A model generated the notes under the pieces. It saw nothing but the letters and a program-made list of their open reading frames with translations, made no database searches and was not told where the DNA came from. From positions 1-64,000 of the forward strand of contig JASFYH010000003.1 in assembly GCA_030055595.1 (NCBI GenBank): 64,000 bases of DNA, written 5' to 3'. This stretch comes from Archaeoglobales archaeon. Its GTDB lineage: Archaea; Halobacteriota; Archaeoglobi; Archaeoglobales; Archaeoglobaceae. Shown here piece after piece: positions 1 through 8,261 of the stretch (its first letter is position 1; each line of letters starts with the position of its first letter). A program made the translations under genes and the position numbers.

Positions 1-2
1 TT

Positions 3-287
3 GACAGCATAGTTCCTTCAGGTTGCAAAGTCTGTCAGGACTTCTCTGCTGTGGAGAGTGACTTGAGCGTTGGAAGTGTAGGCAGTGAAGCGGGATTCTC
101 AACCGTTGTAGTGCGAAGCGAAATTGCAAAGAGAATCGCTGATGCTATTAAAGCCAAGGGCTATGCTGAATTCAAGGAAGCGAGTGTTGATGCGGTCAAG
201 AAGCTCTGCGACTACAAGGTTAAGATCCATCCTTATCAGCAGAGGAAAGAGGAAAAGAAAGAAGAGAAGAAGCCAGAAGCTCAGTAG
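3..287 (+). CDS. FrhB-family F420-linked oxidoreductase subunit, C-terminal end (partial)
   Basis: The reading frame is open from the left edge, so this is the last 94 residues of a longer gene; the GTG at 51 in the ORF track is internal. The visible part has a cysteine pair (GCKVCQDF) followed by ESDLSVGSVGSEAGFSTVVVR, the pattern of the C-terminal domain of the coenzyme F420 hydrogenase/dehydrogenase beta-subunit family, which binds FAD and an Fe-S cluster and passes electrons to or from F420. The tail is a charged lysine/glutamate stretch (RKEEKKEEKKPEAQ). Which member it is (hydrogenase, FqoF, or a sulfite or glutamate reductase partner) cannot be told from this fragment. It converges on and overlaps the DUF447 gene by 7 bases. 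Confidence 0.75.
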   Translation, partial: DSIVPSGCKVCQDFSAVESDLSVGSVGSEAGFSTVVVRSEIAKRIADAIKAKGYAEFKEASVDAVKKLCDYKVKIHPYQQRKEEKKEEKKPEAQ

Positions 288-838
288 ATCCCAGTTCTCT
301 CTTTTATTATATCCATTGCTTCCATTTCTCTTTCTCCACCGCACTTCTCGATTATTTCGTAGCATTCCCTGATTTTTTTCTCAAGCTCTGGATCTCTATT
401 TTTAACGTATCTCGTGGCATGCACAAGGGCTTCAATTACTGCATTAAAACCCCTGTTCACAGCTCTCAGCTCATTGCGAATAATTTTGCCATTTAGAAGT
501 CTAAGATCTGCAAAGAGTCCTTTCAACTTTGCTTCGAATTCGCAGTAAGCCAAGGAGCCTTTTATGACTGGAGGATCTAAACTTTCGAAGTATTCTTCGC
601 TGAGATCGTCAAATGCGGAAATTGCAAATATTAAGGGATCTTTTATAATGTTGGCAACAAAAAAGCTTCCTTTTTCGACGTTCTCTCTTGTATGTGAGGC
701 GTAAAGCTTTGCTTTAGCCTTTGCTCCATTCTCGTCTTCAACTATGATCCCGACTGGAGCGGTGTTAAGCCTTTCAGCTTTCGTTACTACGATCACTTCG
801 TTTATCCCGTTCCAGAGTCCGAAGTCCCTTAGTCTCAA
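281..838 (-). CDS. DUF447 family flavin-type split-barrel protein
   Basis: About 185 residues. It starts RLRDFGLWNGINEVIVVT, then has NTAPVGIIV, typical of the archaeal DUF447 family, which is predicted to have an FMN-binding split-barrel fold; no reaction is known to me. I chose the TTG at 838 rather than the ORF-track start at 892 because a GAGGGGTGG ribosome site lies just before it and family proteins begin near this motif. The start lies inside the 3' end of the CitG-like gene (65-base overlap), so the two are probably translated together. DUF447 and CitG-like genes are, as I recall, also found with tetrahydromethanopterin genes in methylotrophic bacteria, which hints at a cofactor role; that is inference. 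Confidence 0.65.
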   Translation of the reverse strand: MRLRDFGLWNGINEVIVVTKAERLNTAPVGIIVEDENGAKAKAKLYASHTRENVEKGSFFVANIIKDPLIFAISAFDDLSEEYFESLDPPVIKGSLAYCEFEAKLKGLFADLRLLNGKIIRNELRAVNRGFNAVIEALVHATRYVKNRDPELEKKIRECYEIIEKCGGEREMEAMDIIKERTGIY

Positions 839-1673
839 CTTTCCACCCCTCAGACAACGCAAGGTAGATCGAGCTTGCAACAAGATCTGCAATTGTGCCG
901 GGGTTTATTCTCTCTTTTATGAGTAACTCATCGAGTTTTCTGAATTCTTCCAAACTTTTAGACTCAAATGCTTTCCTCGCAAGGTTCATAACTTCTTCTG
1001 CAACGCTGAGCCCTTTTTTTGCAATTATAAGAGTGTCTGGATACTCTGAAAGAAGCTTGTGATAAAGAAATACTATAGTGTCGTTCACGTCGAATTCTGA
1101 ATTCAGAATAAATTTAGCTCCTTCCCGGCTGATCGGATAGCCATTAAGAAGCTCATAAGCGATCAAATTCTCTTTTGGAGAAAGCATCATCCATTCGTAA
1201 ACGTTCATTTTCTCTTCAATGATCTTCCTCAGAGTGTTGCTTTGTTCGAGCGAGAGCTTTTCAGCTTTGAGAACTCTCGGCTTGCAAAGTTGAAAAGCCC
1301 TGAAAATTTTTAATGAATCGCTAAAACTGGTTTTCTTGAGAAACTCAACCGCCTTTGAGCCCGCTTCTGCCATGTTCTTTGACTTCCAGACCGCAACGAG
1401 TGGAAAAAGCAGTAAAAAGGCTCCAAAATGAACGTTGGTTTTTACTCCAAGTTTCATGCTCGTTTCAATAGCTTCGAGGACATGTAGGTTTCCATATCTG
1501 GCGGTTCTCAAAAAGAAGGGAAATGCAGAAGCTGAGGAGACAAGAAAATCCTCATAACGCAGATCTTCGAAATTGTGCTCTCTGTCCACATTTCCTGCTT
1601 TTGGATTTGCAGAAACTTCCAGTAATAGTGAAAGAATTGCAGAAATTGCGGAATCCTCGGGGCTCTTCAGCAT
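774..1673 (-). CDS. CitG-like triphosphoribosyl-dephospho-CoA synthase family protein
   Basis: 299 residues. The motif EVSANPKAGNVDREHNFEDL near residue 20 and NPGTIADLVASSIYLAL near the C-terminus match the CitG/MdcB family. Bacterial CitG makes the prosthetic-group precursor of citrate lyase from dephospho-CoA and ATP; no citrate lyase genes are seen here, so the archaeal substrate is likely different. The gene sits 19 bases behind the DsbA-like gene and overlaps the DUF447 gene, giving a leftward three-gene cluster. A role in C1-cofactor synthesis is possible by analogy with methylotroph gene clusters, but the sequence does not show it. Confidence 0.7.
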   Translation of the reverse strand: MLKSPEDSAISAILSLLLEVSANPKAGNVDREHNFEDLRYEDFLVSSASAFPFFLRTARYGNLHVLEAIETSMKLGVKTNVHFGAFLLLFPLVAVWKSKNMAEAGSKAVEFLKKTSFSDSLKIFRAFQLCKPRVLKAEKLSLEQSNTLRKIIEEKMNVYEWMMLSPKENLIAYELLNGYPISREGAKFILNSEFDVNDTIVFLYHKLLSEYPDTLIIAKKGLSVAEEVMNLARKAFESKSLEEFRKLDELLIKERINPGTIADLVASSIYLALSEGWKVETKGLRTLERDKRSDRSNES

Positions 1674-1692
1674 ATCAAAAATTTTGAAAAAT

Positions 1693-2559
1693 TTACTTCA
1701 ATTTTTCTTCTATGAGCTTTGCGAAGTTTTCATAGCTCTTATATCCAACCACCATCTCACCATTTATGAAGAACGTCGGAGTTCCCGTGACGCCGTAGCT
1801 CTGTGCATCCATAGCATCTTTTTCAACCTCACTGCGATACTTTTCTGAATCCAAGCAATCCCGGAAATGCGTTACATTTAGCCCGAGTTCTTCTGCATAA
1901 TTGTAGAACAGACTCTCATTTGAATACCATTCGTTCTGCCTCTCAAACAGCAGGTAATGGTATTCCCAGAATTTGCCCTGCTCCATTGCACAGTTTGCAG
2001 CCATCGCAGCCTTGATCGAGATCTCTCCATGGACTGGCAGATCTCTAAAAACGAGCTTTACAACACTCCCATAGTTCTCAATGATCTTTTTCTCAACCTC
2101 TAAAGCGAATCTTGCACAGTAAGGACAAGCGTAGTCTGAGAACTCTATGATCGTAACCTTTGGCTTCTCTGCACCGATCCAAGGATCATCGTCCTCGCTT
2201 ACGTTTATCTCCTCTCTCTCGAGACTCATGAAATACTCTTCAAGAGCGATTTTTTTGCCATCCGCAGAGAGATAATACTTTGCAGTCGTTAAAGTCCCAG
2301 AATTGTCATAAAACTCTAAATTTAAAAGATAGAATTCGCCTGCGTAGGTGTAGTTCTTCACTCTCACACTAACATTTGGAAATGACATCTTGACTTGTCT
2401 GTTGATCTCCTCAACCGCTTTGCTCAAATTCTTCGAAAAGTCCTGTGACTCGGTTTTTCCGCTTGGGGTTATTTGCACAAAATTTAACACTATGAAACAA
2501 GCTACGAAGCCTATCGCTATCCCCGCAACCAATATTGCCAACTCTTTTGCATTTTTCAT
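1693..2559 (-). CDS. DsbA-like membrane-anchored thiol-disulfide oxidoreductase
   Basis: 288 residues. An N-terminal hydrophobic helix (ELAILVAGIAIGFVACFIVL) anchors the protein with its body outside the cell. The thioredoxin-fold domain fills the C-terminal half: FSDYACPYCARF near residue 145 is the CPYC redox site and TGTPTFFING near residue 265 is the cis-proline loop, typical of the DsbA/Thioredoxin_4 group. It would form or reshuffle disulfides in secreted proteins. A TATA-like AAAATATATA about 30 bases upstream of the ATG suggests a near-leaderless transcript that may continue into the CitG-like gene. Family assignment is firm; its partners are unknown. Confidence 0.85.
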   Translation of the reverse strand: MKNAKELAILVAGIAIGFVACFIVLNFVQITPSGKTESQDFSKNLSKAVEEINRQVKMSFPNVSVRVKNYTYAGEFYLLNLEFYDNSGTLTTAKYYLSADGKKIALEEYFMSLEREEINVSEDDDPWIGAEKPKVTIIEFSDYACPYCARFALEVEKKIIENYGSVVKLVFRDLPVHGEISIKAAMAANCAMEQGKFWEYHYLLFERQNEWYSNESLFYNYAEELGLNVTHFRDCLDSEKYRSEVEKDAMDAQSYGVTGTPTFFINGEMVVGYKSYENFAKLIEEKLK

Positions 2560-2629
2560 GCGATTAATTCGGGAATCTTCATATATATTTTATCCATAAC
2601 CGATCCATTTTAGTTCTGAAAAAAGGTGA

Positions 2630-3763
2630 TCAGGCGATGAATTTTTCCAGCCTTTTCAGAAATTCCTCTATCCTCTCTCTAGAAGTTGCATAGCTCAATC
2701 TTACCCATTCATTGAAAGCTATGCCAAATGCAGAGCCCGGAGTTAAGGCTACGAATTCATTTTTGAGAAACTCCTCGCAGAACTTGTCTCCATCTCTCTC
2801 CACATTCATGAAGATGTAAAACGCCCCCTTTGGCGGTGCATAGCTAATTCCAAGCTCATTTAGCTTTTTCATGATCATGTCTCTTCTTGCCTTGAATTCA
2901 GCAACCATCTGTTTTATGAAGCTTTCATCACTCTTCAAAGCCTCAAGACCAGCGTATTGCACGAAAGAAGTTGGGTGGCTCACCGAGTGGGACTGCATTA
3001 CGTTCATCCTCTCAATGATCCACTTTGGGGCAACCGCATAACCAAGACGCCAGCCCGTCATCGAATACGTCTTGGAGAACCCGTTTATCGTTATAGTCCT
3101 TTCGAACATTCGATCAAAGCTTGCCAGACTGTAGTGCTTTCCTTCAAAGATTATTTTTTCGTAGATCTCGTCTGACATCACAAGCAAGTCTTTGTCTACT
3201 GCGAGATCCCGAACCTTCTTTAGAAATTCCTTGCTATAGACTACGCCCAAAGGATTGCTTGGTGTGTTTATTACAATCATTTTCGTGCTTGAGCTGATGT
3301 AGTCCTCAATCGGAGCGTCGCTGAAGTCTTCGTTGTGTGGAACCCAGATCGGCTTTCCTCCCGCCATTAAAACGCATGCTTCATAGCTAACCCAAGAAGG
3401 ATCAAGCAAAATGACTTCGTCACCCTCATCAATTAGGCACATCATGGCTTCGAAGATCGCATATTTGGCTCCGGGTGTAACGATCACGTTGTCCGCAGTA
3501 GCGGGAACGCCGTTTTCTTTCTGCATTTTTTCGGCAATTGCGTTTAAAAGCTCTGGAATGCCCTTTGTTGGTGTGTAAAAAACTTTTCCTTCATTCATCG
3601 CTTTGTAAGCGGAGTCTATGATCCTTTGTGGTGTCTTAAAGTCTGGCTCGCCAACGCTCATGTCGACTACGTCTTTTCCTTCCTTAGCGAGCTGTTTTGC
3701 TATCGAAGAGATCTTAAGCGTGGCTGAAGGCTTTACAGCATCAATCCTTTTTGCCACCTTCAT
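2630..3763 (-). CDS. aspC: Class I/II pyridoxal-phosphate aminotransferase (aspartate aminotransferase-like)
   Basis: 377 residues, the usual length for fold-type I aminotransferases. [10 protein letters not shown] near the N-terminus, [10 protein letters not shown] and [10 protein letters not shown] in the middle, and [16 protein letters not shown], whose lysine binds pyridoxal phosphate, are the family hallmarks. It most likely moves amino groups between aspartate or another amino acid and 2-oxoglutarate. The start at 3763 lies inside the 3' end of ribH (23-base overlap), so both are probably on one leftward transcript. Exact amino-acid preference cannot be told from sequence. Confidence 0.88.
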   Translation of the reverse strand: MKVAKRIDAVKPSATLKISSIAKQLAKEGKDVVDMSVGEPDFKTPQRIIDSAYKAMNEGKVFYTPTKGIPELLNAIAEKMQKENGVPATADNVIVTPGAKYAIFEAMMCLIDEGDEVILLDPSWVSYEACVLMAGGKPIWVPHNEDFSDAPIEDYISSSTKMIVINTPSNPLGVVYSKEFLKKVRDLAVDKDLLVMSDEIYEKIIFEGKHYSLASFDRMFERTITINGFSKTYSMTGWRLGYAVAPKWIIERMNVMQSHSVSHPTSFVQYAGLEALKSDESFIKQMVAEFKARRDMIMKKLNELGISYAPPKGAFYIFMNVERDGDKFCEEFLKNEFVALTPGSAFGIAFNEWVRLSYATSRERIEEFLKRLEKFIA

Positions 3764-4178
3764 ATTCTCTCAGCCTCTTCACAAGCTTCACCGCTGCCTC
3801 TACCGCACGCTTTGCATAGTCAACCCTTTCAGCAGCTGCGATTCTGCCCATTCCAGGACCGCTGATGCCCAAGGTTACAGGCTTTCCGTATTCTATGCTC
3901 AGATCAACGATCTTTCTTGAAGCGTGCTGAGCAACAATTTCATCATGCTCCGTTTCGCCCTCGATCACACAGCCTATTGCAACGACCGCATCAACATTAC
4001 CTTTTTCGAGCATCTTTTTGATCGCTATTGGGATGTCAAACGTGCCGGGAACTCGAAGGATCTCAGTAACTTCTGCACCAAGAAACTCCGCATGCTCTTT
4101 TGCAAGGATCTCCATCATGTAGGTTATATCTCTGTTGAATTCTGAAACAACGAATCCTAGTTTTATTTTCTGGCTCAT
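3741..4178 (-). CDS. ribH: 6,7-dimethyl-8-ribityllumazine synthase
   Basis: 145 residues, the length of icosahedral or pentameric lumazine synthases. It joins 5-amino-6-ribitylamino-uracil with dihydroxybutanone phosphate in riboflavin synthesis. Family motifs are [10 protein letters not shown] at the N-terminus, [12 protein letters not shown], and [14 protein letters not shown], where the final histidine region is catalytic. A TATA-like AGTATTAAAAG about 26 bases upstream of the ATG supports a leaderless start at 4178. Riboflavin is also the base of FMN, FAD and F420-dependent flavoproteins, many of which are encoded in this window. Confidence 0.93.
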   Translation of the reverse strand: MSQKIKLGFVVSEFNRDITYMMEILAKEHAEFLGAEVTEILRVPGTFDIPIAIKKMLEKGNVDAVVAIGCVIEGETEHDEIVAQHASRKIVDLSIEYGKPVTLGISGPGMGRIAAAERVDYAKRAVEAAVKLVKRLREYEGGKKD

Positions 4179-4615
4179 GCTTTAAAGTCTGCATAGGCTT
4201 TTAATACTTGTCGGAAAATTTGCTCTATGAAACTCGAAAAGATCGCTACGGGACAAGGGTTCAGACAAAGAACTCTATGTTAATAGACGGTTTTGTTGTT
4301 TCGTGAATCAGATCTAATTTTTATAAGGTAACTTCTGGAGAAATGTTCCCTCGTAAATCGTTTTGGATAGATTGGGTAAAAATCAAACTTCGAAAATCTC
4401 CCGAACTCTTGTTTTTAAATATAACTACTTTTCCAAAGACGCAATCTGGCGAGGGTCGTATATTATTTTAAATATTTAATTTTAAATTCTAATGTGTCTT
4501 AAAACAGCCCGAATTCAGTTTGGATAAGTAATAATTAACATCACCGCATACCGCTCAGAAGGATCATAGAAAAGCTTAAATACTCTAATAATATCAAGTC
4601 GATTGGTGCGAGGAG
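4179..4615. other. AT-rich intergenic region between ribH and pdaD
   Basis: 437 bases with no convincing gene. It holds the divergent promoters: ribH's TATA-like box near 4196-4208 reading left, and AAGCTTAAATAC near 4572-4584 reading right towards pdaD. Several other AT-rich blocks (around 4412 and 4470-4490) could be further TATA elements. I looked for C/D or H/ACA RNA patterns and found none that held up. Confidence 0.5.
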
Positions 4616-5173
4616 ATGTTCGGGACATCTGAATTGGAATTGGTTGGATATAAACAAAGCTCTGGGAGAGCGGGCGGGTTAAATCTGGCTTCTGAGGGTA
4701 GATTTCTGCCAAAAAAAGTCTTCTTTACCTCAGGGGTTGGGAGACATAAGGATGCACTTGTTAGCTTCGAACTCGCTTTGAGAGATGCGGGAATTGAAAA
4801 ATTTAACCTCGTAACAGTAAGCAGCATCTATCCGCCTGGATGCGAGATGATCGCAAAAGAAGATGGACTGAAGGAGCTTTACCCAGGGCAGATCGTTTTC
4901 TGCGTGATGTCGAGAATGACGAGCTGTGAGAAGGGAAAGAAGATCTTTGCAAGCGTCGGAGCTGCAATTCCAGACACGCCCTTGCTTAACGGCTACCTTA
5001 CTGAATACCACGGCTATTGTAATGGCGAAGAAGGAAAGCACGCTGAAGAAATGGCAGCATATATGCTCAGGACAGCATTTGATATCGAGCCCGGAAAAAC
5101 TCTTAATGTTACCGCCACCGCAGATGTGGAGGATTACACAACTGTGGTTGCTGCTGCGGTTTTTGTGATCTGA
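4616..5173 (+). CDS. pdaD: Pyruvoyl-dependent arginine decarboxylase
   Basis: 185 residues. It makes agmatine from arginine, the first step of archaeal polyamine synthesis. The proenzyme cuts itself between two serines in the motif VSSIYPPGCEM (Ser69/Ser70 with this start); the second serine becomes the pyruvoyl group. FFTSGVGRHKDALVSFELAL and the C-terminal NVTATADVEDYTTVVAAAVFVI also fit the family. The ATG at 4616 is about 32 bases below a TATA-like box, but it gives about 30 residues before the first family-like segment (LPKKVFF); no other common start codon lies in frame closer to it. The next gene starts one base after its stop. Confidence 0.88.
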   Translation: MFGTSELELVGYKQSSGRAGGLNLASEGRFLPKKVFFTSGVGRHKDALVSFELALRDAGIEKFNLVTVSSIYPPGCEMIAKEDGLKELYPGQIVFCVMSRMTSCEKGKKIFASVGAAIPDTPLLNGYLTEYHGYCNGEEGKHAEEMAAYMLRTAFDIEPGKTLNVTATADVEDYTTVVAAAVFVI

Positions 5174-5174
5174 A

Positions 5175-6167
5175 ATGGAGCATACAGAGCCAATCGAAGT
5201 GAACAATAAAACTTTTGCAGATCTTTTGCATTCAATGTCTAAAACTGGTTTTCAGGGAAGAAGACTTGGAATAGCATTCGAAGTTTGGCTTGAGATGCTT
5301 AAAGAGGAGCGGATTACAATCCTGATGGGACTCGCTGGGGCAATGGTTCCAGCGGGGATGAGGAAGATCATTTCTTGGATGATCAGAAATAGATTCATTG
5401 ACGTTCTCGTTTCCACTGGAGCGAATCTTTTCCACGACATTCACGAGGCTTTGGGATTCAAGCACTACTTGGGTAGCGATGCGGTGAATGACGAGGAGCT
5501 TTACAGGGAAGGCATAGACAGAATTTACGATGTCTTTGCCCACGAGAAAGAATTCAACAAAATCGATTTCTTGCTCTCTGAGATCTTCGCTGAACACGAG
5601 GGAATTTACAGCTCAAGAGAGATCATTGAAAAGATAGCTGAAAAGATCAGAAAAAATGCGAAGGAGGATTCAATAGTGATCTCAGCTTACGAGGAGGGCG
5701 TTCCAGTATTCTGTCCCGCAATAGCGGACAGCTCCATAGGCATTGGTGCTTCGTTAGCAAATAAGAGGTGCACTGTTGACACTATTAAAGATGTTGAGGA
5801 GCTAACTGAGATCGTTGCAAAATCAGAAAAGACTGGTGTTGTTTACATCGGCGGAGGGGTTCCAAAGAACTTTATTCAGCAAACTGAAGTGGTTGCAAGG
5901 CTTAAGGGCTATGAAGTTGATGGGCACGATTATGCGATCCAGCTCACCACAGACTCGCCTTACTTCGGCGGTTTGAGCGGTTGCACCTTCGAGGAGGGCA
6001 TAAGCTGGGGGAAGATCAATCAAAAAAGCAGGAAAGTTCAGGTTTTTGTCGATGCTACAATCGCTCTTCCAATCCTCGCTCATGGTCTAATTGGAGCAAA
6101 AAGAAAAGATTATCCTATTTTTTCTTTCGGCGAAGGGGTTAAAGTCCGTTTTTCTAATAGGACTTAG
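5175..6167 (+). CDS. dhs: Deoxyhypusine synthase family protein
   Basis: 330 residues. Deoxyhypusine synthases transfer an aminobutyl group to a lysine of translation factor aIF5A. The signs are VSTGANLFHDIHEALGF, GVPVFCPAIADSSIG, GGGVPKNFIQQ and, near residue 280, GISWGKI, which keeps the lysine that forms the covalent intermediate in the family. The gene follows pdaD by one base and is surely cotranscribed with it, linking agmatine production to its use. Some archaea are reported to use agmatine for hypusine synthesis; alternatively this may be a homospermidine-synthase-like member. It converges on the DUF166 gene with a 14-base overlap. Confidence 0.85.
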   Translation: MEHTEPIEVNNKTFADLLHSMSKTGFQGRRLGIAFEVWLEMLKEERITILMGLAGAMVPAGMRKIISWMIRNRFIDVLVSTGANLFHDIHEALGFKHYLGSDAVNDEELYREGIDRIYDVFAHEKEFNKIDFLLSEIFAEHEGIYSSREIIEKIAEKIRKNAKEDSIVISAYEEGVPVFCPAIADSSIGIGASLANKRCTVDTIKDVEELTEIVAKSEKTGVVYIGGGVPKNFIQQTEVVARLKGYEVDGHDYAIQLTTDSPYFGGLSGCTFEEGISWGKINQKSRKVQVFVDATIALPILAHGLIGAKRKDYPIFSFGEGVKVRFSNRT

Positions 6168-6807
6168 AAGCCAAAGCTTCTTGAATTGCCTTCTCAACAG
6201 CCTTTTTGTGTGCATTTGCAGCCTTATGAATTCCACCTTGCAATCCCCGCGAAGCTATGCATGGAAAGATCTGTGTGTAGTAGCCCGCCTTAGAAGGGGC
6301 TTCCTCAATGCGCAACCCTTTGATCTTCTCCGCAACATAGTATGTGGATCCGCAAAATGAAGATCTTTTCACCTTAACATCTTTTATAACTCCATTTTCA
6401 ACTTCTATTTCAAACTCGGGGCTTCCAAAGAGCTCAAAAAACTCCGAGCCTTCGATCTTTGGAGTCGTGCAACAGATCTCCTCCCAGAAGACTCTAACAC
6501 CAACTCTGTCTCCTTCTTCCTTTAGCTGTTTGTATGATCCGCTTTTAGCTCCACCAGAGACCACAACGATTTTAACTCCTCTTTCTGAAGCCTGTCTTAT
6601 TAGCTCAAGGTTTAGATCTGGGTGAAGGAGATAGGAAACGATCAGCTCTGGTTTAAAGTCCTCAGGTAAATTCAAGTAATCTCTGGGATTTTCTATCAGT
6701 GTCGGAAGCTCTGTGTTAACTTCATAAACTTTAACCTCAAAGAACTTCGAAAATAACTCTATTGCCCTTCTGTTTTTCCCCTTTTTTACAACTACCCCGA
6801 TCTGCAT
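6154..6807 (-). CDS. DUF166 family protein
   Basis: 217 residues from the ATG at 6807 (MQIGVVVKKGKNRRAI); the longer ORF-track start adds a basic stretch unlike the family. The central part has GVKIVVVSGGAKSGSYKQL and EEICCTTPKI, and the C-terminal half has FCGSTYYVAEKIKGL and YYTQIFPCIASRG; several conserved cysteines suggest a metal or Fe-S site. I recognise this as the archaeal DUF166 family, whose function is unknown. It overlaps the end of cooC by 16 bases and shares its transcript, so it may act in the same metal-centre or cofactor process. That link is inference. Confidence 0.65.
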   Translation of the reverse strand: MQIGVVVKKGKNRRAIELFSKFFEVKVYEVNTELPTLIENPRDYLNLPEDFKPELIVSYLLHPDLNLELIRQASERGVKIVVVSGGAKSGSYKQLKEEGDRVGVRVFWEEICCTTPKIEGSEFFELFGSPEFEIEVENGVIKDVKVKRSSFCGSTYYVAEKIKGLRIEEAPSKAGYYTQIFPCIASRGLQGGIHKAANAHKKAVEKAIQEALASKSY

Positions 6808-7544
6808 AGCTTTTCGATCTCTGCTTTTATCTCTATAAAAGGCTTTAAATCGCATATTTTGTAAGGAGGGACATTGCTAATGTCTGCTTTTATGAAACAT
6901 TCACTGAAGGGCACCTTTCCCAGAATAGGATGTTTTATTCTTTCGAGCAATTTTTTAGCGTCTTCAGACTCAATGAATTTATTGACAACAACCGCTATTC
7001 TCTCAATTCCTATGTCTTTTGCGAGTTCTTCGATCCTTCCAAGTGTCTCAAAAGCTCTGCTTCCCGGTTCAACAACCGCAATGAGCAGATCGACACCTCT
7101 TGCGGTTCCTCTGCCAAGATGTTCAATTCCCGCTTCCATGTCTAAAATGAGGATGTCCTTTTCCCTAAATATTGCGTGCCTTAGAATTGCCCTCAAAAAG
7201 GCATTTTCTGGACAGAAACAACCCTCTCCGCCCTTCTCAATCGTTCCCAAAACTAAAACTCGGACACCATCTTCGTTATAGGCTGAATAAGCCTCAAAAA
7301 TATCGTCAACCTTAGGATTGAGCTTGTAAGTTCCTAAAGGCCCAATTACACGCTCTTCTATGATCTCCTTCAATTCAGAAAGTGGTTTCAATTTGCTCCT
7401 TATTCCAAGAGCGGAAGGCAGGTTCATGGCAGTGTCACAATCGATTGCGGTAACTCTATAACCTCCTCTGGCAAATAAATGTGCAAGGATTGCGGAGAGT
7501 GTTGTTTTTCCAACTCCTCCTTTGCCCGAGACGGCAATTTTCAT
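6792..7544 (-). CDS. cooC: CooC-type nickel-insertion ATPase (MinD/ParA fold)
   Basis: 250 residues. The N-terminus SGKGGVGKTTLSAILA is a deviant Walker A, and GEGCFCPENAFLR holds the CxC pair that binds nickel at the dimer interface of CooC proteins. ILILDMEAGIEHLGRG is the switch II region. CooC uses ATP to load nickel into carbon monoxide dehydrogenase. No CODH gene lies in this window, although Archaeoglobales use CODH/acetyl-CoA synthase. A TATA-like box near 7565-7577 gives a near-leaderless start. It overlaps the DUF166 gene downstream. Confidence 0.83.
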   Translation of the reverse strand: MKIAVSGKGGVGKTTLSAILAHLFARGGYRVTAIDCDTAMNLPSALGIRSKLKPLSELKEIIEERVIGPLGTYKLNPKVDDIFEAYSAYNEDGVRVLVLGTIEKGGEGCFCPENAFLRAILRHAIFREKDILILDMEAGIEHLGRGTARGVDLLIAVVEPGSRAFETLGRIEELAKDIGIERIAVVVNKFIESEDAKKLLERIKHPILGKVPFSECFIKADISNVPPYKICDLKPFIEIKAEIEKLCRSG

Positions 7545-7646
7545 AGAGCAAAGTCTAAATAGGCGTATAAAAACTTTTAGGTTTTACATGATAAGAATCG
7601 TTAGAATGGATAAATTTTAAATATTGGATTGATTAAAGATTATTCG

Positions 7647-7937
7647 ATGCTAAATGTGACAGAGATCTATTCAAAACTTGGAACGGGATTTTGCATAATA
7701 AAAGATGGTAAAATTTTGGAAAGTTATCTGCTGGACAATACTCAGAGCCAAAAATTGGACATGGTGGCTAAAATAACCGCAGTGCTTCCAGAAGACTTCG
7801 AGGCGGGTATTTTGGAATTTGACATAAAAAACATGTTTGGAGCGATTAAAATGGAAGATAAAATAGTTATCTTCCCCGTTAAAACTGACAACTTGGGTGA
7901 GATCCTTAAAAGAAAGGGTGCTTTGTATGAAGTATAA
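7647..7937 (+). CDS. Small protein of the Roadblock cassette, first gene
   Basis: 96 residues from the ATG at 7647; the TTG at 7629 in the ORF track is upstream of the likely transcription start, since a TATA-like TTTTAAATATTGG lies at about 7613-7626. I do not recognise a named family. The pattern is helix (TEIYSKLG), a short strand pair (GFCIIKDGKILESYLL), helix (LDMVAKITAVLP), then strands (AGILEFDIKNMFGAIK, DKIVIFPVK) and a helix, which would fit a small Roadblock/LC7 or longin-like fold. That is inference from strand order alone. It overlaps the next gene by 11 bases. Confidence 0.6.
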   Translation: MLNVTEIYSKLGTGFCIIKDGKILESYLLDNTQSQKLDMVAKITAVLPEDFEAGILEFDIKNMFGAIKMEDKIVIFPVKTDNLGEILKRKGALYEV

Positions 7938-8256
7938 ATTCTACGTTTTGCAGATTGATGGAGAGATCAGCAAAGAGGGGATTGAGGATCTGGAGCTATT
8001 TAAGAAACTTAAAGAGTCTGAGGTAAAAAAAGCAATTCTCATGGGAAAAGAGACCGCAATATATTTCGAAACATTTGAAAAGAAGTCTGTGATGGTTGGC
8101 ATAGAGAAGAGTTCTGCTGGAGCAGCGAGATTGATCGCTAGAAAACTTGCTTTTGGGAGTAAAAAGAAGATCGATCTCATTTCGATTGAAGAAGCCTTTG
8201 AATTCGCAAAGAAAGTTGAAAATGCAGATCTGGATGAATTAGCAAAATTAAGGTGA
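7927..8256 (+). CDS. Small protein of the Roadblock cassette, second gene
   Basis: 109 residues, MKYKFYVLQIDGEI to DLDELAKLR. I chose the ATG at 7927, preceded by AGAAAGGGTG, over the upstream start in the track. No named family is recognised. The middle (AIYFETFEKKSVMVGIEKSSAGAARLIARKLAFG) looks like a beta-hairpin followed by an amphipathic helix, as in Roadblock domains. The protein has no membrane segment. It lies between an equally small gene and the membrane-anchored Roadblock gene, with overlaps or gaps of only a few bases, so all four are expected to be made together. Confidence 0.6.
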   Translation: MKYKFYVLQIDGEISKEGIEDLELFKKLKESEVKKAILMGKETAIYFETFEKKSVMVGIEKSSAGAARLIARKLAFGSKKKIDLISIEEAFEFAKKVENADLDELAKLR

Positions 8257-8261
8257 TCGGA

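Noticed and set aside
4500-4570. C/D box RNA on the minus strand (GGTGATGTT and CTGA)
   Set aside because: Only one C-like and one D-like box at suitable distance; no second pair and no terminal stem.
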